Shown: in pieces, positions 28,842 to 37,815 of the stretch
Layout of the letters: each line of letters starts with the position of its first letter
Position numbering within the stretch: position 1 is the first letter of the stretch
Translations under genes and position numbers: made by a program
NCBI GenBank assembly: GCA_018266795.1
Contig: JAFDZV010000004.1
Coordinates: 257,273-321,272, forward strand
Origin: Bacteroidota bacterium
Lineage (GTDB): Bacteria; Bacteroidota; Ignavibacteria; OLB7
Length of the DNA stretch: 64,000 nucleotides
Direction of reading: 5' to 3'
The notes under the pieces: model-generated
The model's database searches: none
Seen by the model: the letters and a program-made list of their open reading frames with translations, nothing else
What the model was told of the DNA's origin: nothing

Positions 28842-29510
28842 ATGATCCCTCGATTGATCCTACTCGCGCTCCTTTTCGCTCCCATCATGATCGGATGCGG
28901 CTATACGCAGGATGTTGTGCGCCCGCCGGCACCGATCACGTCGTTCAAGGATCCGGATTTCGCCGGCACTGCGTTTCGGCAGGTTGCGGTGTTCGTGGAT
29001 ACGGCCGATCTCGAATGGCGGCACACGCTGGAATCGCAGATGGTGGTTGCAATGCGGAACCGGGGCATGAACGCAATCGAAAGCTTCAGAATCACACCGC
29101 CAACACGCTCCTGGACGGAGGCGGACGTGCGTGCCGCCCTTGCGAGGAACGGCGTTGATGCATACCTTCGTTTCACGGTTGCGTCCCTGACGGTCAACCA
29201 GAAGGTTACGCCTGTTACGTCCACGACGACGGTGACGCACGAGAAGAAAGAGCGTGCCGATCGGAAGGATGTAAAGGATTCGGTGCAGCAGGAGACAACG
29301 ATGACCACAATGCGGCAGGCCGGCGGCGATACGGTCACGACGTACCATATGGGGTATCGCGTGACGCTCGTCGAGACGGCGGGAAGCCGCGTCGCCTGGC
29401 TGGCAACGAATTCCATCGACTGTGATCCGGCAGATCGTGTTGGTTCGTTCTGCGACGAGATTGCATGGCAGATGAGTCGTGATTCTCTGTTGGTGCGTAC
29501 CGGAGCGTAA
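28842..29510 (+). CDS. Hypothetical lipoprotein
   Basis: A 222-residue predicted lipoprotein with the lipobox MIGC (Cys at about residue 19). The mature part has alternating strands and helices, a low-complexity charged stretch near 125-145 (TTTVTHEKKERADRKD), and a late Cys pair (CDPADRVGSFC). The architecture recalls small outer-membrane lipoproteins that sense or build the envelope, but I do not recognise a family. It is followed 47 nt later by the Omp28 gene, so the two may be co-transcribed. Confidence 0.6.
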   Translation: MIPRLILLALLFAPIMIGCGYTQDVVRPPAPITSFKDPDFAGTAFRQVAVFVDTADLEWRHTLESQMVVAMRNRGMNAIESFRITPPTRSWTEADVRAALARNGVDAYLRFTVASLTVNQKVTPVTSTTTVTHEKKERADRKDVKDSVQQETTMTTMRQAGGDTVTTYHMGYRVTLVETAGSRVAWLATNSIDCDPADRVGSFCDEIAWQMSRDSLLVRTGA

Positions 29511-29557
29511 CCCGTGCCCGCTCGAAAATGCACATCAACCTCAGTTCTCGAGACGTC

Positions 29558-30610
29558 ATGAAACGTGCTTCACTCTACCCCGCCCTTGCACTGTTGCTCC
29601 TGTTTGCGGCGCATACTCATGGGTTCGCTCAATATCCGCGCGTTGTTCTCTTCGAGGAGTTCACCAATCTCACGTGCAAGCCGTGCACAACGGCCACGCC
29701 GATTCTGAACGCCCTGGAGATCGCGAAGGCCAATCATATCGCGATGATCCGGTTCCATCCGAATCTTCCTCTCAGCGGCGATCCGTTCTACAATGCCAAC
29801 AAGTCGCAGAACGATGCCCGCCAGACATATTACGGTGTGAGCGCCCTGCCGCACGGTCGCGCCGATGGAATAAGTTCCGTTGTCGTGACACAGGAAGGCG
29901 AAGTGCAGGACAAGGTGAACGAGCGTCTGGCTATGGAATCGCCCGTGAAGGTGGAGGTGACGCAGTCGCGCGAGGGGAACAAGGTGAACGTCTCCGTTGA
30001 CGTAACGGCCGGACCGAACGACGGCCTGAGCGGCGACTACAGGCTGCGCGTTGTTGCAGTGGAGGCGCATATTCACGATGCCTCGTACGTGGGCAATCCA
30101 CGCTACAACGGCGAGTCGGACTTCTACGATGTCATGCGCACGATGGTTCCCGATCCCGACGGAACCACCATTACGCTGAACGCCGGCGAGAAGAAAAACT
30201 TCCAGATGAGCTACGACCTGCAATCGGGCTGGCAGCCCGATCAGATCTATACCATTGCCTTCGTGCAGAACGAGGACACCAAGGAAGTGGCGCAGGCAGG
30301 CTCCACGCCGCGTCCGGTTGCGGGGATCACTTCGATTCCGGTGATGCGCGGCTACAGTCTGCAGCAGAGCACGCCGAACCCTGCGAACGATGCAGCGGCG
30401 ATCTCCTACGTGATCGCCGGTCCTGAGCGTGTGGCAATCACGCTGTACGATGCTGCGGGGCTTCTGGTGCGCCAGAGCGATCTCGGGCTGGTGGAACCCG
30501 GAGAGCATGCGGCGACGCTCGATCTGCACGGGCTCCCGTCCGGAATGTATACCTACACGCTTCGTGCCGGTGCCTTCATTGCCTCGCGCACGATGACCGT
30601 GGTGCGCTGA
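29558..30610 (+). CDS. Omp28-related outer-membrane protein with T9SS tail
   Basis: A 350-residue exported protein. ATG at 29558 precedes a signal peptide ending GFAQ. An N-terminal thioredoxin-like domain of the Omp28 family begins RVVLFEEFTNLTCKPCTTATP; the CKPC motif near residue 39 is a redox-active-type dithiol. A beta-sandwich follows, then a type A Por sorting domain (STPNPANDAAAISYVI, LPSGMYTYTLRAG). Omp28 proteins are surface lipoprotein-like antigens of Bacteroidota, and the retained CxxC suggests disulfide chemistry outside the cell. A T-tailed hairpin follows. Confidence 0.85.
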   Translation: MKRASLYPALALLLLFAAHTHGFAQYPRVVLFEEFTNLTCKPCTTATPILNALEIAKANHIAMIRFHPNLPLSGDPFYNANKSQNDARQTYYGVSALPHGRADGISSVVVTQEGEVQDKVNERLAMESPVKVEVTQSREGNKVNVSVDVTAGPNDGLSGDYRLRVVAVEAHIHDASYVGNPRYNGESDFYDVMRTMVPDPDGTTITLNAGEKKNFQMSYDLQSGWQPDQIYTIAFVQNEDTKEVAQAGSTPRPVAGITSIPVMRGYSLQQSTPNPANDAAAISYVIAGPERVAITLYDAAGLLVRQSDLGLVEPGEHAATLDLHGLPSGMYTYTLRAGAFIASRTMTVVR

Positions 30611-30644
30611 CCTGCAACCGGAGTTGCGCGGCGGTCTGTTGATG

Positions 30645-30684
30645 AAGCGGGCGTATCGCGTTGCGATACGCCCGCTTCTTTTCT
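30645..30684 (+). terminator. Rho-independent terminator after the Omp28 gene
   Basis: A perfect 15-bp stem with GTT loop (30645-30659, 30663-30677), followed by TCTTTTCT. Confidence 0.85.
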
Positions 30685-30710
30685 ACCGAGTTCTTCCGCA
30701 GGATGGAAGG

Positions 30711-31364
30711 TTACACCATTGCCGACGGGCAGAGCGGGGCAATGGGGCAGACCTGGCACCGCGGCCGCCGGGCGATGCAGATCGCGCGGCCGTGATCAGC
30801 AAGCAGATGGCTGAACGGCACCCACGATTCCTTCGGCACCACCTCCATCAACTCGAACTCGATCTTTACCGGATCCTCGTTGTGCACAAGCCCCAGCAGG
30901 TTGCTGATGCGTTTCACGTGCGTGTCCACCACGATCCCGGGTGTGCCGAAGCAATGGCCCAGCAGAACGTTGGCCGTTTTCCGGCCAACGCCGGGAAGCG
31001 AGAGGAGATCATCCATCGTGGATGGAACTTCGCCGCCGAAGCGATCGATCAGTGCTGCGCACGCAGCGCGAATTGCCTTGGCCTTGTTGCGATAGAATCC
31101 CGTGGAGAAGATGGCCTGCTCCAGTTCCTCCACCTGTGCATCCAGAAACGCCTGCGGCGTTGGGTACTTCCTGAAGAGCTCCGGCGTTACCATGTTCACA
31201 CGGACGTCCGTGCATTGCGCCGCAAGTATCGTTGCAACCAGCAGTTGGAACGGGGTTCCGAAGTTCAGCGCAATGTGGGCGCCAGGGTAGGTCTCCGAAA
31301 GAATACGGACAATTTCCGACGCACGCTTTCTCCGTGCGCTCAGCGTCTCGTTCTTGTTGATCAC
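30711..31364 (-). CDS. nth: Endonuclease III (DNA glycosylase/AP lyase)
   Basis: A 217-residue bifunctional glycosylase that removes oxidised pyrimidines and cuts the abasic site. Visible are the helix-hairpin-helix LPGVGRKTA with the catalytic lysine, the catalytic Asp in VVDTHVKR, and the 4Fe-4S ligands in CIARRPRCQVCPIAPLC (C-x6-C-x2-C-x5-C). Length and order match E. coli Nth. The start is GTG at 31364. It converges with Omp28 across the bidirectional hairpin at 30645-30677. Confidence 0.95.
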   Translation of the reverse strand: MINKNETLSARRKRASEIVRILSETYPGAHIALNFGTPFQLLVATILAAQCTDVRVNMVTPELFRKYPTPQAFLDAQVEELEQAIFSTGFYRNKAKAIRAACAALIDRFGGEVPSTMDDLLSLPGVGRKTANVLLGHCFGTPGIVVDTHVKRISNLLGLVHNEDPVKIEFELMEVVPKESWVPFSHLLADHGRAICIARRPRCQVCPIAPLCPSAMV

Positions 31365-31447
31365 AGGGTTTCTACAGATGAAGTTGTACGCATGAATCTG
31401 CGGGAAGGAACTGCGTGCCGCTGCTTCCCAACGTTCTCTCTTACGAC

Positions 31448-31498
31448 TGACAAAGCACTAGGGCGAGCCGCAGGCGAGAGTACAAAGCACCAGGCCCC
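31448..31498. repeat. Dispersed intergenic repeat, copy A
   Basis: About 51 nt centred on CGAGCCGCAGGCGAG followed by GTACAAAG. The same stretch, about 80% identical, occurs at about 59677-59728. Both copies are intergenic. Confidence 0.55.
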
Positions 31499-31539
31499 GG
31501 CTGTACGTTTCACGCAGGGGCTGTGAGGAGCCGGGGCCT
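31492..31539 (-). terminator. Inverted repeat after the aldehyde dehydrogenase gene
   Basis: Perfect 11-bp arms AGGCCCCGGCT (31492-31502) and AGCCGGGGCCT (31529-31539), starting 9 nt past the stop of the minus-strand gene. Confidence 0.55.
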
Positions 31540-31547
31540 CCGCTCTC

Positions 31548-33038
31548 TCAGTAGTTGTCTATCTGCGCACGCTGCAGCGAGCCGGAGTAGTCGATATAGA
31601 CCGTCTTCCACTCGGTGAAGATGTCGAACACCGTCCATCCCCCCTCACGATGCCCGTTCCCGGTTCCCTTGATGCCGCCGAACGGCATATGTGCCTCGGC
31701 GCCGATCGTGGGAACGTTGATGTAGGTGATGCCGGCCTCGATGTCGCGAATGGCGCGGAACGAATCGTTGACGTTGGAAGTGTACAGGCTCGACGAAAGG
31801 CCGTACGGGGTATCATTCAGGATATCGATCGCCTCGGTAAGGTCGCGTGCCTTCAGCACGGAAAGCACCGGACCGAAGATCTCTTCCCGGGCGATGCGCA
31901 TGTTGCGTGTCACATCGATGAAGATCGTCGGCTTGAAGAACCAGCCGCGTGCGGTGGCCGGGGTATCGGTGGCACGATCGCCGCCGATCACGCAGAGCGC
32001 ACCATCCTCCTCGCGGCCGATGCGGACGTACTCCTCGATGCGCGCAAGCTGGCGCTCGTTGATCACCGGTCCCATCTCCGTTGCCGCATCCAGTCCTGGA
32101 CCGATCCTGAGCTTGCCGGCGCGCGTGATGAGCCTGTTGACGAAGTCATCATGAATATTTTCGTGCAGGATCAGACGGCTGGTGGCGGTGCAGCGCTGCC
32201 CGGTGGTTCCGAAGGCGCCCCACAGCACACCCTCCAGAGCCAGATCCAGATCCGCATCCGGCATCACGATCTGCGCGTTCTTTCCCCCCATCTCCAGCGA
32301 CACCTTCTTGTTCAGATCGCCGCATCGCGATGCGATATGTTTTCCCACCGACGTGGATCCGGTGAATCCGATCACCTTGATCAGCGGGTGTTCAACGATT
32401 GCCGAGCCGCACTCGGCGGCGCCGTGAACAACGTTGAACACTCCCGCCGGGAGCCCGGCCTCCGCGAGCACCTCGGCCAGGAGATTTCCCGAGAGCGGTG
32501 AATCCTGCGAGGGCTTGTAGACGATGGTGTTGCCGCATGCCAGCGCGGGGAGGATTTTCCAGCTCGGCACCGCCATCGGGAAGTTCCACGCCGTGATGAT
32601 GCCGCAGACGCCGATTGGCATCCTGAACGAGAGGTTCACCTTGTTCTCCATTTCGCTGGGCGCATTGTAGCCGAACAGGCGCCGCGTCTCCGTGGCGGAG
32701 TAATACGCGGTATCGATCGCCTCCTGAACATCGCCCTTCGTTTCGAAGACAGGTTTTCCCATCTCGCGTGTCATTGCCCTGGCAAGCTCCTCCTTACGTT
32801 GATTCAGGATGTCTCCAGCCTTGCGGAGGATGTCGCCGCGCTTCGGCGCTGGCATCAGTCGCCATGTTCTGTATGCATCGGCCGCGGCCTGCGCGGCGGC
32901 GTGAACGTCCGCTGCATCGCTTTGCGGGAACGTGCCCAGCAGATCGTCGTGATCGGCCGGGTTGCGGTTTTCGAAGGTCGCGCCGGCGATGGCATCTGTC
33001 CAGGTGCCGTTGATATAGTTCTTGTAGGTCTCTGCCAC
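31548..33038 (-). CDS. NAD(P)-dependent aldehyde dehydrogenase
   Basis: A 496-residue soluble aldehyde dehydrogenase oxidising an aldehyde to the acid. Present are the cofactor fold (GFTGSTSVGKHIA), the general-base Glu in SLEMGGKN, the catalytic Cys in TTGQRCTATSR, and the C-terminal GNGHREGG. The GQRCTATSR motif resembles alpha-ketoglutarate-semialdehyde dehydrogenase-like members, but the substrate is not determined. The start is GTG at 33038 with GGAG 8 nt upstream; the longer open frame is less likely. It diverges from the tetraheme cytochrome. Confidence 0.87.
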   Translation of the reverse strand: MAETYKNYINGTWTDAIAGATFENRNPADHDDLLGTFPQSDAADVHAAAQAAADAYRTWRLMPAPKRGDILRKAGDILNQRKEELARAMTREMGKPVFETKGDVQEAIDTAYYSATETRRLFGYNAPSEMENKVNLSFRMPIGVCGIITAWNFPMAVPSWKILPALACGNTIVYKPSQDSPLSGNLLAEVLAEAGLPAGVFNVVHGAAECGSAIVEHPLIKVIGFTGSTSVGKHIASRCGDLNKKVSLEMGGKNAQIVMPDADLDLALEGVLWGAFGTTGQRCTATSRLILHENIHDDFVNRLITRAGKLRIGPGLDAATEMGPVINERQLARIEEYVRIGREEDGALCVIGGDRATDTPATARGWFFKPTIFIDVTRNMRIAREEIFGPVLSVLKARDLTEAIDILNDTPYGLSSSLYTSNVNDSFRAIRDIEAGITYINVPTIGAEAHMPFGGIKGTGNGHREGGWTVFDIFTEWKTVYIDYSGSLQRAQIDNY

Positions 33039-33269
33039 GCTAGAGTCTCCGGGAATTGGATGGAGGATGGCGCGCAATTTAGTGCGGCGTGCTCACGTCC
33101 CAAGTAGATAATTATCATCCGGCATCCCCGAAAACTGCTCGAGAATCCGCATCCGGACGGTTCGATCACCTCTCGAGATATTTTTTTGGTGTAACCGTGA
33201 TGTTCCTGGGTTGTTATGGGTCAAACACAAACAAGGCGATGGGCCATCCCCCCATCTCATCGTACTTCT

Positions 33270-34391
33270 ATGACGACAAGACGAATCGAAATGCGCCGGG
33301 CTCTGTTGAAGAGCATCGGCATGGTCTATCTCGCAGGGGGCGTCCTGCTTCTCGCGGTGCTCGCCGGGTGCGAGCTGCTGGATCCGAATCCTGGACCGCC
33401 GGGCATTACAGCTCCAACCCCCAACGGCAGCGATACCACCGTGAATCCGGGCGTTGCCAGCGATACCATTCCGGCAACGGTGGAACGGGGCTCCACGCTT
33501 TACCTGCAGTACTGCGCACGGTGCCATGGCGACAGCGTACAGGGAACATTGATCTGGCCCGCCTCCCTGAAGGGACATCTGGCCATTCACGATATCGTTC
33601 GCTCGGGGCGTCGTGCGATGCCTTCCTTCCCGAATCTCTCGGACAGTGCAATCGCTTCGATCCAGCTCTATCTGAGCTCGTTCAAGGTCGACGTCACCGG
33701 GAAGACCGGTCAGGAACTGTTCAAGGCCTATTGCGCGTCGTGCCACGGCGATTCCGCCACCGGTACGACGATCTTCGCCGGAAGCCTTCAGGGGCACGAC
33801 ACCATTGCGAACGTGGTGCGCAACGGCAAGGGAGACATGAAGCCCGTTGACATACCGGACAGCGTGATCGCGAAGATTCAGGAGTACCTTCTCAGCTTCA
33901 ACGTGGATGTCACGAAGCTGACCGGCCGCCAGTTCTATGCACGGGAGTGTGCCCGATGCCATGGCGCCGACGGTGAGGGAACAACGCGCGGCTACGAGAT
34001 CCGCAACCCCGTGACTGGTTACGCGACCTACGTCGTGCGTTCCGGAAGGCCGGGATCGCCGTTCGCGAACGCAATGCCCTCGTACACGACCTCGCAGCTC
34101 TCGGACACGCAACTGGGCGAGATCCTCGACTGGCTGCACAGCGCAACGCATCCCACGGATGGGAAGTCGCTCTACGGACGGTTCTGCCTGAATTGTCACG
34201 GCTCCAATGCTCGAGGCGGACCCGTGGGGAAGAACATCAAGAACGAGCTTGGCGATATCAATGAGAAGGTGCGCTCCGGCGAAGGAGGTACCACCTACTC
34301 GAATCGCAGGAAGTACATGCCGAGCTGGTCGACCACGCAGCTCAGCAATCAGGAAGTGAACGCGATAGCGGCGTACATTCGGACTCTCTGA
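33270..34391 (+). CDS. Tetraheme c-type cytochrome lipoprotein
   Basis: A 373-residue lipoprotein (lipobox ending LAGC) with four CxxCH heme-binding motifs: CARCH, CASCH, CARCH and CLNCH, each in a small cytochrome c-like repeat of about 85 residues with a downstream Met (RRAMPSF, GDMKPV, NAMPSY, KYMPSW) as likely sixth ligand. It should sit in the periplasm on a membrane and carry electrons. The four repeats look like duplications of one domain. ATG at 33270 is the likely start; 33291 is possible. Its partner is unknown, though a bd oxidase is encoded at the window's end. A terminator follows. Confidence 0.88.
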   Translation: MTTRRIEMRRALLKSIGMVYLAGGVLLLAVLAGCELLDPNPGPPGITAPTPNGSDTTVNPGVASDTIPATVERGSTLYLQYCARCHGDSVQGTLIWPASLKGHLAIHDIVRSGRRAMPSFPNLSDSAIASIQLYLSSFKVDVTGKTGQELFKAYCASCHGDSATGTTIFAGSLQGHDTIANVVRNGKGDMKPVDIPDSVIAKIQEYLLSFNVDVTKLTGRQFYARECARCHGADGEGTTRGYEIRNPVTGYATYVVRSGRPGSPFANAMPSYTTSQLSDTQLGEILDWLHSATHPTDGKSLYGRFCLNCHGSNARGGPVGKNIKNELGDINEKVRSGEGGTTYSNRRKYMPSWSTTQLSNQEVNAIAAYIRTL

Positions 34392-34417
34392 TAACGGGAA
34401 TCGGGAGTTCGTGCAGG

Positions 34418-34476
34418 AACCCGCCTCTCCTCCGTACAAAGCCGATACGGAGCTGAGGCGGGTTTATTTTTTATCG
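34418..34476 (+). terminator. Rho-independent terminator after the tetraheme cytochrome
   Basis: Stem AACCCGCCTC/GAGGCGGGTT (34418-34427, 34455-34464) with an inner CTCCGTA/TACGGAG stem, then TATTTTTTAT: the clearest terminator in the window. Confidence 0.92.
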
Positions 34477-34759
34477 TGTGCGAAATCCGGTTCGTTGTGT
34501 GCTGCGGGATACCGTACTCCTCCAGGCCATGCCTCCTGCCGCGGTGCCTGGTTCGGTGTGGTTTACGCCGGCAGCGGCGAGGGCGGCATGCGTTCGTACG
34601 GGCATGCGAATCGGCCTCTCGCAATCCGATCGGCACGCCGCTTCCTGCGTTGCCGGTGCGTATCTGAACACCGCCAGGTTCCTGGGATACACGATCTGCA
34701 ACCCTTGAGCGGCCCGAACCGTCCGCCGGGCCGGGACCATTTTCGTATCTTCATCGGCA
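34477..34759. other. Gap before scpA
   Basis: About 283 nt without a supported gene. It contains small stems (for example CCAGG TT CCTGG near 34676-34687) but no RNA family I recognise. TATCTTC near 34746 is a weak promoter-like box. Confidence 0.35.
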
Positions 34760-35488
34760 ATGAGTGCCAATCAGTACGTTGTCTCGCTCTCGAACTTCGA
34801 GGGTCCGCTGGATCTCCTTCTGTTCTTCATCAAGCGGGACGAGCTGGACATCTATGACATTCCGATCGCCCGGATCACCGAGGAGTTTCTTCTCTATACC
34901 CAGGCGCTGCAGGCGCTCGATCTGGAGCAGGCCGGAGAGTTCATCGTAATGGCGGCGACGCTGATGCAGATCAAGGCCAAGATGCTCCTTCCGAAACCGG
35001 AGCGCGGGCCGGATGACGAGGACGAGGAGGACCCGCGCATGGAACTGGTGCGCCGCCTGCTGGAGTACAAGCAGTACAAGGAGGTGGCCGACGGGTTGCG
35101 CGAGCGCGAGGATGACCAGCGCTTCGTTTACTATCGCCAGTACTTCCGGTCCGATGAGAAGATCTTCCCCGAGGAGACGCCCGAGGAGGCATTGAAGAAC
35201 GTGACACTCTTCGATCTGCTGACCGCCTTCAAGCGCGCGCTGGATCGTGCTCCGAAAAAGACCGTCCACGTGGTGGAGCAGATCAGCTACACGGTGGAGG
35301 AGCAGACCGAGTATGTTCTCTCCGTGTTCTCGCACCGGTCGCAGGTCACCTTCTTCGAGTTGGTGGACCGTCTGGAACGGATCGGTATCATCGTCACCTT
35401 CCTTGCGCTCCTGGAACTGATCAAGAACAAGTTCCTCGCGTTTCAACAGACCGACTCGTTCGAGGACGTGCTGCTCTACAAGCTCTGA
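34760..35488 (+). CDS. scpA: Segregation and condensation protein A
   Basis: A 242-residue kleisin that bridges SMC head domains and, with ScpB, forms the chromosome-condensing SMC-ScpAB complex. The N-terminal SMC-neck-binding helix region is FEGPLDLLLFFIKRDELDIYD; the middle is acidic, and the C-terminal winged helix (VTFFELVDRLERIGIIVTFL, then LLELIKN) binds the SMC cap. Length is normal. scpB follows after 65 nt. Confidence 0.94.
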   Translation: MSANQYVVSLSNFEGPLDLLLFFIKRDELDIYDIPIARITEEFLLYTQALQALDLEQAGEFIVMAATLMQIKAKMLLPKPERGPDDEDEEDPRMELVRRLLEYKQYKEVADGLREREDDQRFVYYRQYFRSDEKIFPEETPEEALKNVTLFDLLTAFKRALDRAPKKTVHVVEQISYTVEEQTEYVLSVFSHRSQVTFFELVDRLERIGIIVTFLALLELIKNKFLAFQQTDSFEDVLLYKL

Positions 35489-35553
35489 GGCCCCTGACCG
35501 CGTCTTCCCTTCCATTGTAGCATATCCATTCCGCATTCACGTAGTAGAGAGAG

Positions 35554-36969
35554 ATGTCCAAACAGTTTCGTGTTGCCATCGACCCGCAGTCGTTCAAGCC
35601 GGTTATAGAGGCGATGATCTTCGCCAGCGAGGAGCCGTTGCCCGTGCGCACATTGATGCGCCTGCTTGCCGGCGAGCGTGAGGAGAAGGAGGCGGCGATT
35701 CCGCCGTTGACGGCGATGATGGCAGCAAGCGAGCACGGCCTCGACCCCGAGGCGATTGCCGATGCGCTGGTGGAGGATGCGGAGATGGAGCCCGAACCCG
35801 TGGACGATACTCTGGAGGAGGAGATCGTGGTGCAGGTGGCAGCTGCAACGGAGCCGGACGCCGAGGACCCGAACGCACTTGCCGAGGCAATGCAGGAGGT
35901 TGATGCGCGCAACGCCGGCACGCAGGTGATCGACCAGGCGTACGTGCGTGTGCTGATTGCGGAACTCAACGAGGAGTACGATGCAACCGGGCGCGCCTTC
36001 CGCATCGTGGAGGTAGCCGGTGGATTTCAGTTCGCCACCACGCGCGACTTCGGTGAATATGTTGCCCTGCTTTCCAAGGAGAAGCTGCGCCGCCGTCTTT
36101 CCCCTGCGGCTCTGGAAACGCTTGCAATCATCGCCTACCGGCAGCCGGTTGCCAAACCGGAGGTGGAGGCGATCCGCGGTGTCAACTGCGATCAGGTGCT
36201 CCTTTCCCTGATGGAAAAGAATCTCGTTGCGATCACGGGGCGCTCCGAGGGAGTTGGACGCCCGTTGCTGTACGGCACGACGGAGGACTTCCTGCGCGTG
36301 TTCGGGCTGAAGGGATTGGGCGATCTGCCGAAGCTGCGCGAGATCGAGGAGCTGATGGAGGAGGGGGCGTTCTCGCCGGAGAAGGCCGAGGTGATCACCG
36401 TGGATCGCGATTCCGATGCATCGGAGATCGAAGCCCTGGTGAGCGCGGCCGGCCATGTGAGCGACGAGGAGCACGGAAGCATCGAGCTTGCCGAGGATAC
36501 GATTGTCGAACCGGACGGGGAGGCGGCGGAGGCTGCTTCGGAGGAATCCGCCGGGACTGTCGCCGGTGACGAGGCCGATGCCGCCGAGGATGGGGAGGAT
36601 GAAGAAGAAGATGGGGGCGATGATGAAGATGATGAGGCGGATGGCGCCGAAGTGGGCGAGAGCGAGGAAGGTGACGAAGAGGATGCGGGTGGGGAGATCG
36701 ACGATGAAGACGAAGGTGATGAGGAGGAGCCGGATGATGAGGATATGCCGGAAGATGAAGAGGCTGATGTCAATGTGGATGATATGGAGGACGAGAATGA
36801 TGCGCGTGGGGAGGAGCCTGGGATCGAGGGTGATGGCGCCGGCGAAGACGTGGAGGCTGTGGGAGACGAGCCGCACGATGGCGGCAGCCAGGCCGATGCC
36901 GCGGATCCGCATGCCGATGCGCACGAGGATATGCCTGAGGTAGGCGAGCGGATCGACGCTCGCGAATAG
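35554..36969 (+). CDS. scpB: Segregation and condensation protein B with acidic insert and tail
   Basis: ScpB dimers bind ScpA in the SMC condensin. The core is clear: the first winged helix begins FKPVIEAMIFASEEPLPVRTL, and the second includes LSPAALETLAIIAYRQPVAK and GRPLLYGTTEDFLRVFGL. At 471 residues it is more than twice the usual 170-200. About 80 acidic residues are inserted inside the first domain (about 42-123), and a tail of about 195 residues from about 275 to the end is almost entirely Asp/Glu/Gly/Ala. The extra parts are probably disordered. The base composition of the tail (GAN-rich codons) differs from the core. Confidence 0.9.
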   Translation: MSKQFRVAIDPQSFKPVIEAMIFASEEPLPVRTLMRLLAGEREEKEAAIPPLTAMMAASEHGLDPEAIADALVEDAEMEPEPVDDTLEEEIVVQVAAATEPDAEDPNALAEAMQEVDARNAGTQVIDQAYVRVLIAELNEEYDATGRAFRIVEVAGGFQFATTRDFGEYVALLSKEKLRRRLSPAALETLAIIAYRQPVAKPEVEAIRGVNCDQVLLSLMEKNLVAITGRSEGVGRPLLYGTTEDFLRVFGLKGLGDLPKLREIEELMEEGAFSPEKAEVITVDRDSDASEIEALVSAAGHVSDEEHGSIELAEDTIVEPDGEAAEAASEESAGTVAGDEADAAEDGEDEEEDGGDDEDDEADGAEVGESEEGDEEDAGGEIDDEDEGDEEEPDDEDMPEDEEADVNVDDMEDENDARGEEPGIEGDGAGEDVEAVGDEPHDGGSQADAADPHADAHEDMPEVGERIDARE

Positions 36970-37045
36970 CCGCCTCCGGTGCCGATCGGGCCAAGCCCGG
37001 ACAGGGAGCGCCGGACGGGCTCCGCGATTCCCGACAACGAATTCT

Positions 37046-37663
37046 ATGCAGACCAACATGAGAACGTTTCAGGCAATTGGAGTTATCGCGTGTGCAGTGG
37101 CGATGGTTATGGTCGGCTGCAACGGGTCGGACCCGGAGATCAGGAAGCAGGCGGCCTCGAGCGGCTTCTCCGAGAACGCCGCGAACGAGTTGAGCTCGAT
37201 GCATCTCAACGGCGATGAGATGGCGTCCGTGGCGGAGGCCAAGCGCGGCGGCATGGAGGACAGCGTGGTGCTTCACATGGTGACGAGCCTGCACGATCGC
37301 GATCAGAAGTTCGACATCGGCTTCGCGCTTCAGCTCCTCAAGCAGGAAGGAGTGGCCTCCGATGTGCTGGTGCAGCTCGTGGACATGGGGGCGATCCCGC
37401 GAATGGCCGATGACCTGCGCGCCCTGAAGGATGCCAAGGTTGCCGATGCTACGTTGGTCGAGGTGGCGAAGCTGCGTTTCAACGAGAAGAAGACACTGCT
37501 TCCCGGGCCCGAGTACGGCCAGTTGAAGGCCTTCGGAATCTCGGATGCCGGTCTGGTTCAGTTCATTCGGAAGGGGGGAACGGAGGCTCAGTTGCAGCAG
37601 CTATCGCAGGATCTGGCGCTTGGCACGCCGGAGGCCGACGCGTTGAAGAAGATCGGGATGTGA
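37046..37663 (+). CDS. Hypothetical lipoprotein, helical
   Basis: A 205-residue predicted lipoprotein with the lipobox VMVGC (Cys at about residue 29, or 25 if the ATG at 37058 is used). The mature part is all helical with no cysteines or catalytic motif, and has short repeated units such as LVQLVDMGAIPRMADDLRAL and ISDAGLVQFIRKGG that suggest a helical-repeat scaffold. It follows scpB by 76 nt but is unlikely to be related to it. Function unknown. Confidence 0.6.
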   Translation: MQTNMRTFQAIGVIACAVAMVMVGCNGSDPEIRKQAASSGFSENAANELSSMHLNGDEMASVAEAKRGGMEDSVVLHMVTSLHDRDQKFDIGFALQLLKQEGVASDVLVQLVDMGAIPRMADDLRALKDAKVADATLVEVAKLRFNEKKTLLPGPEYGQLKAFGISDAGLVQFIRKGGTEAQLQQLSQDLALGTPEADALKKIGM

Positions 37664-37690
37664 CGAATGAGGAATGAGGATGGAATGAAG

Positions 37691-37729
37691 CGGTATGCGC
37701 GGACCATTGCACGGCGTTGCCGCATACCC
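37691..37729 (+). terminator. Hairpin between convergent genes
   Basis: GGTATGCG and CGCATACC arms around a 21-nt loop just after the helical lipoprotein gene; weak T-tail. Confidence 0.4.
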
Positions 37730-37815
37730 ATGCCGACAACAGACGGCGGCAACGCGCAGCCGAGGGGAGGAATAACCAACCTCCGTGCCGCGAATGGGCC
37801 GGCAGCCGGTGGAGC

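Noticed and set aside
34477-34759. Small regulatory RNA or protein before scpA
   Set aside because: Short stems only, no conserved RNA motif, and the open frames have no start signals.
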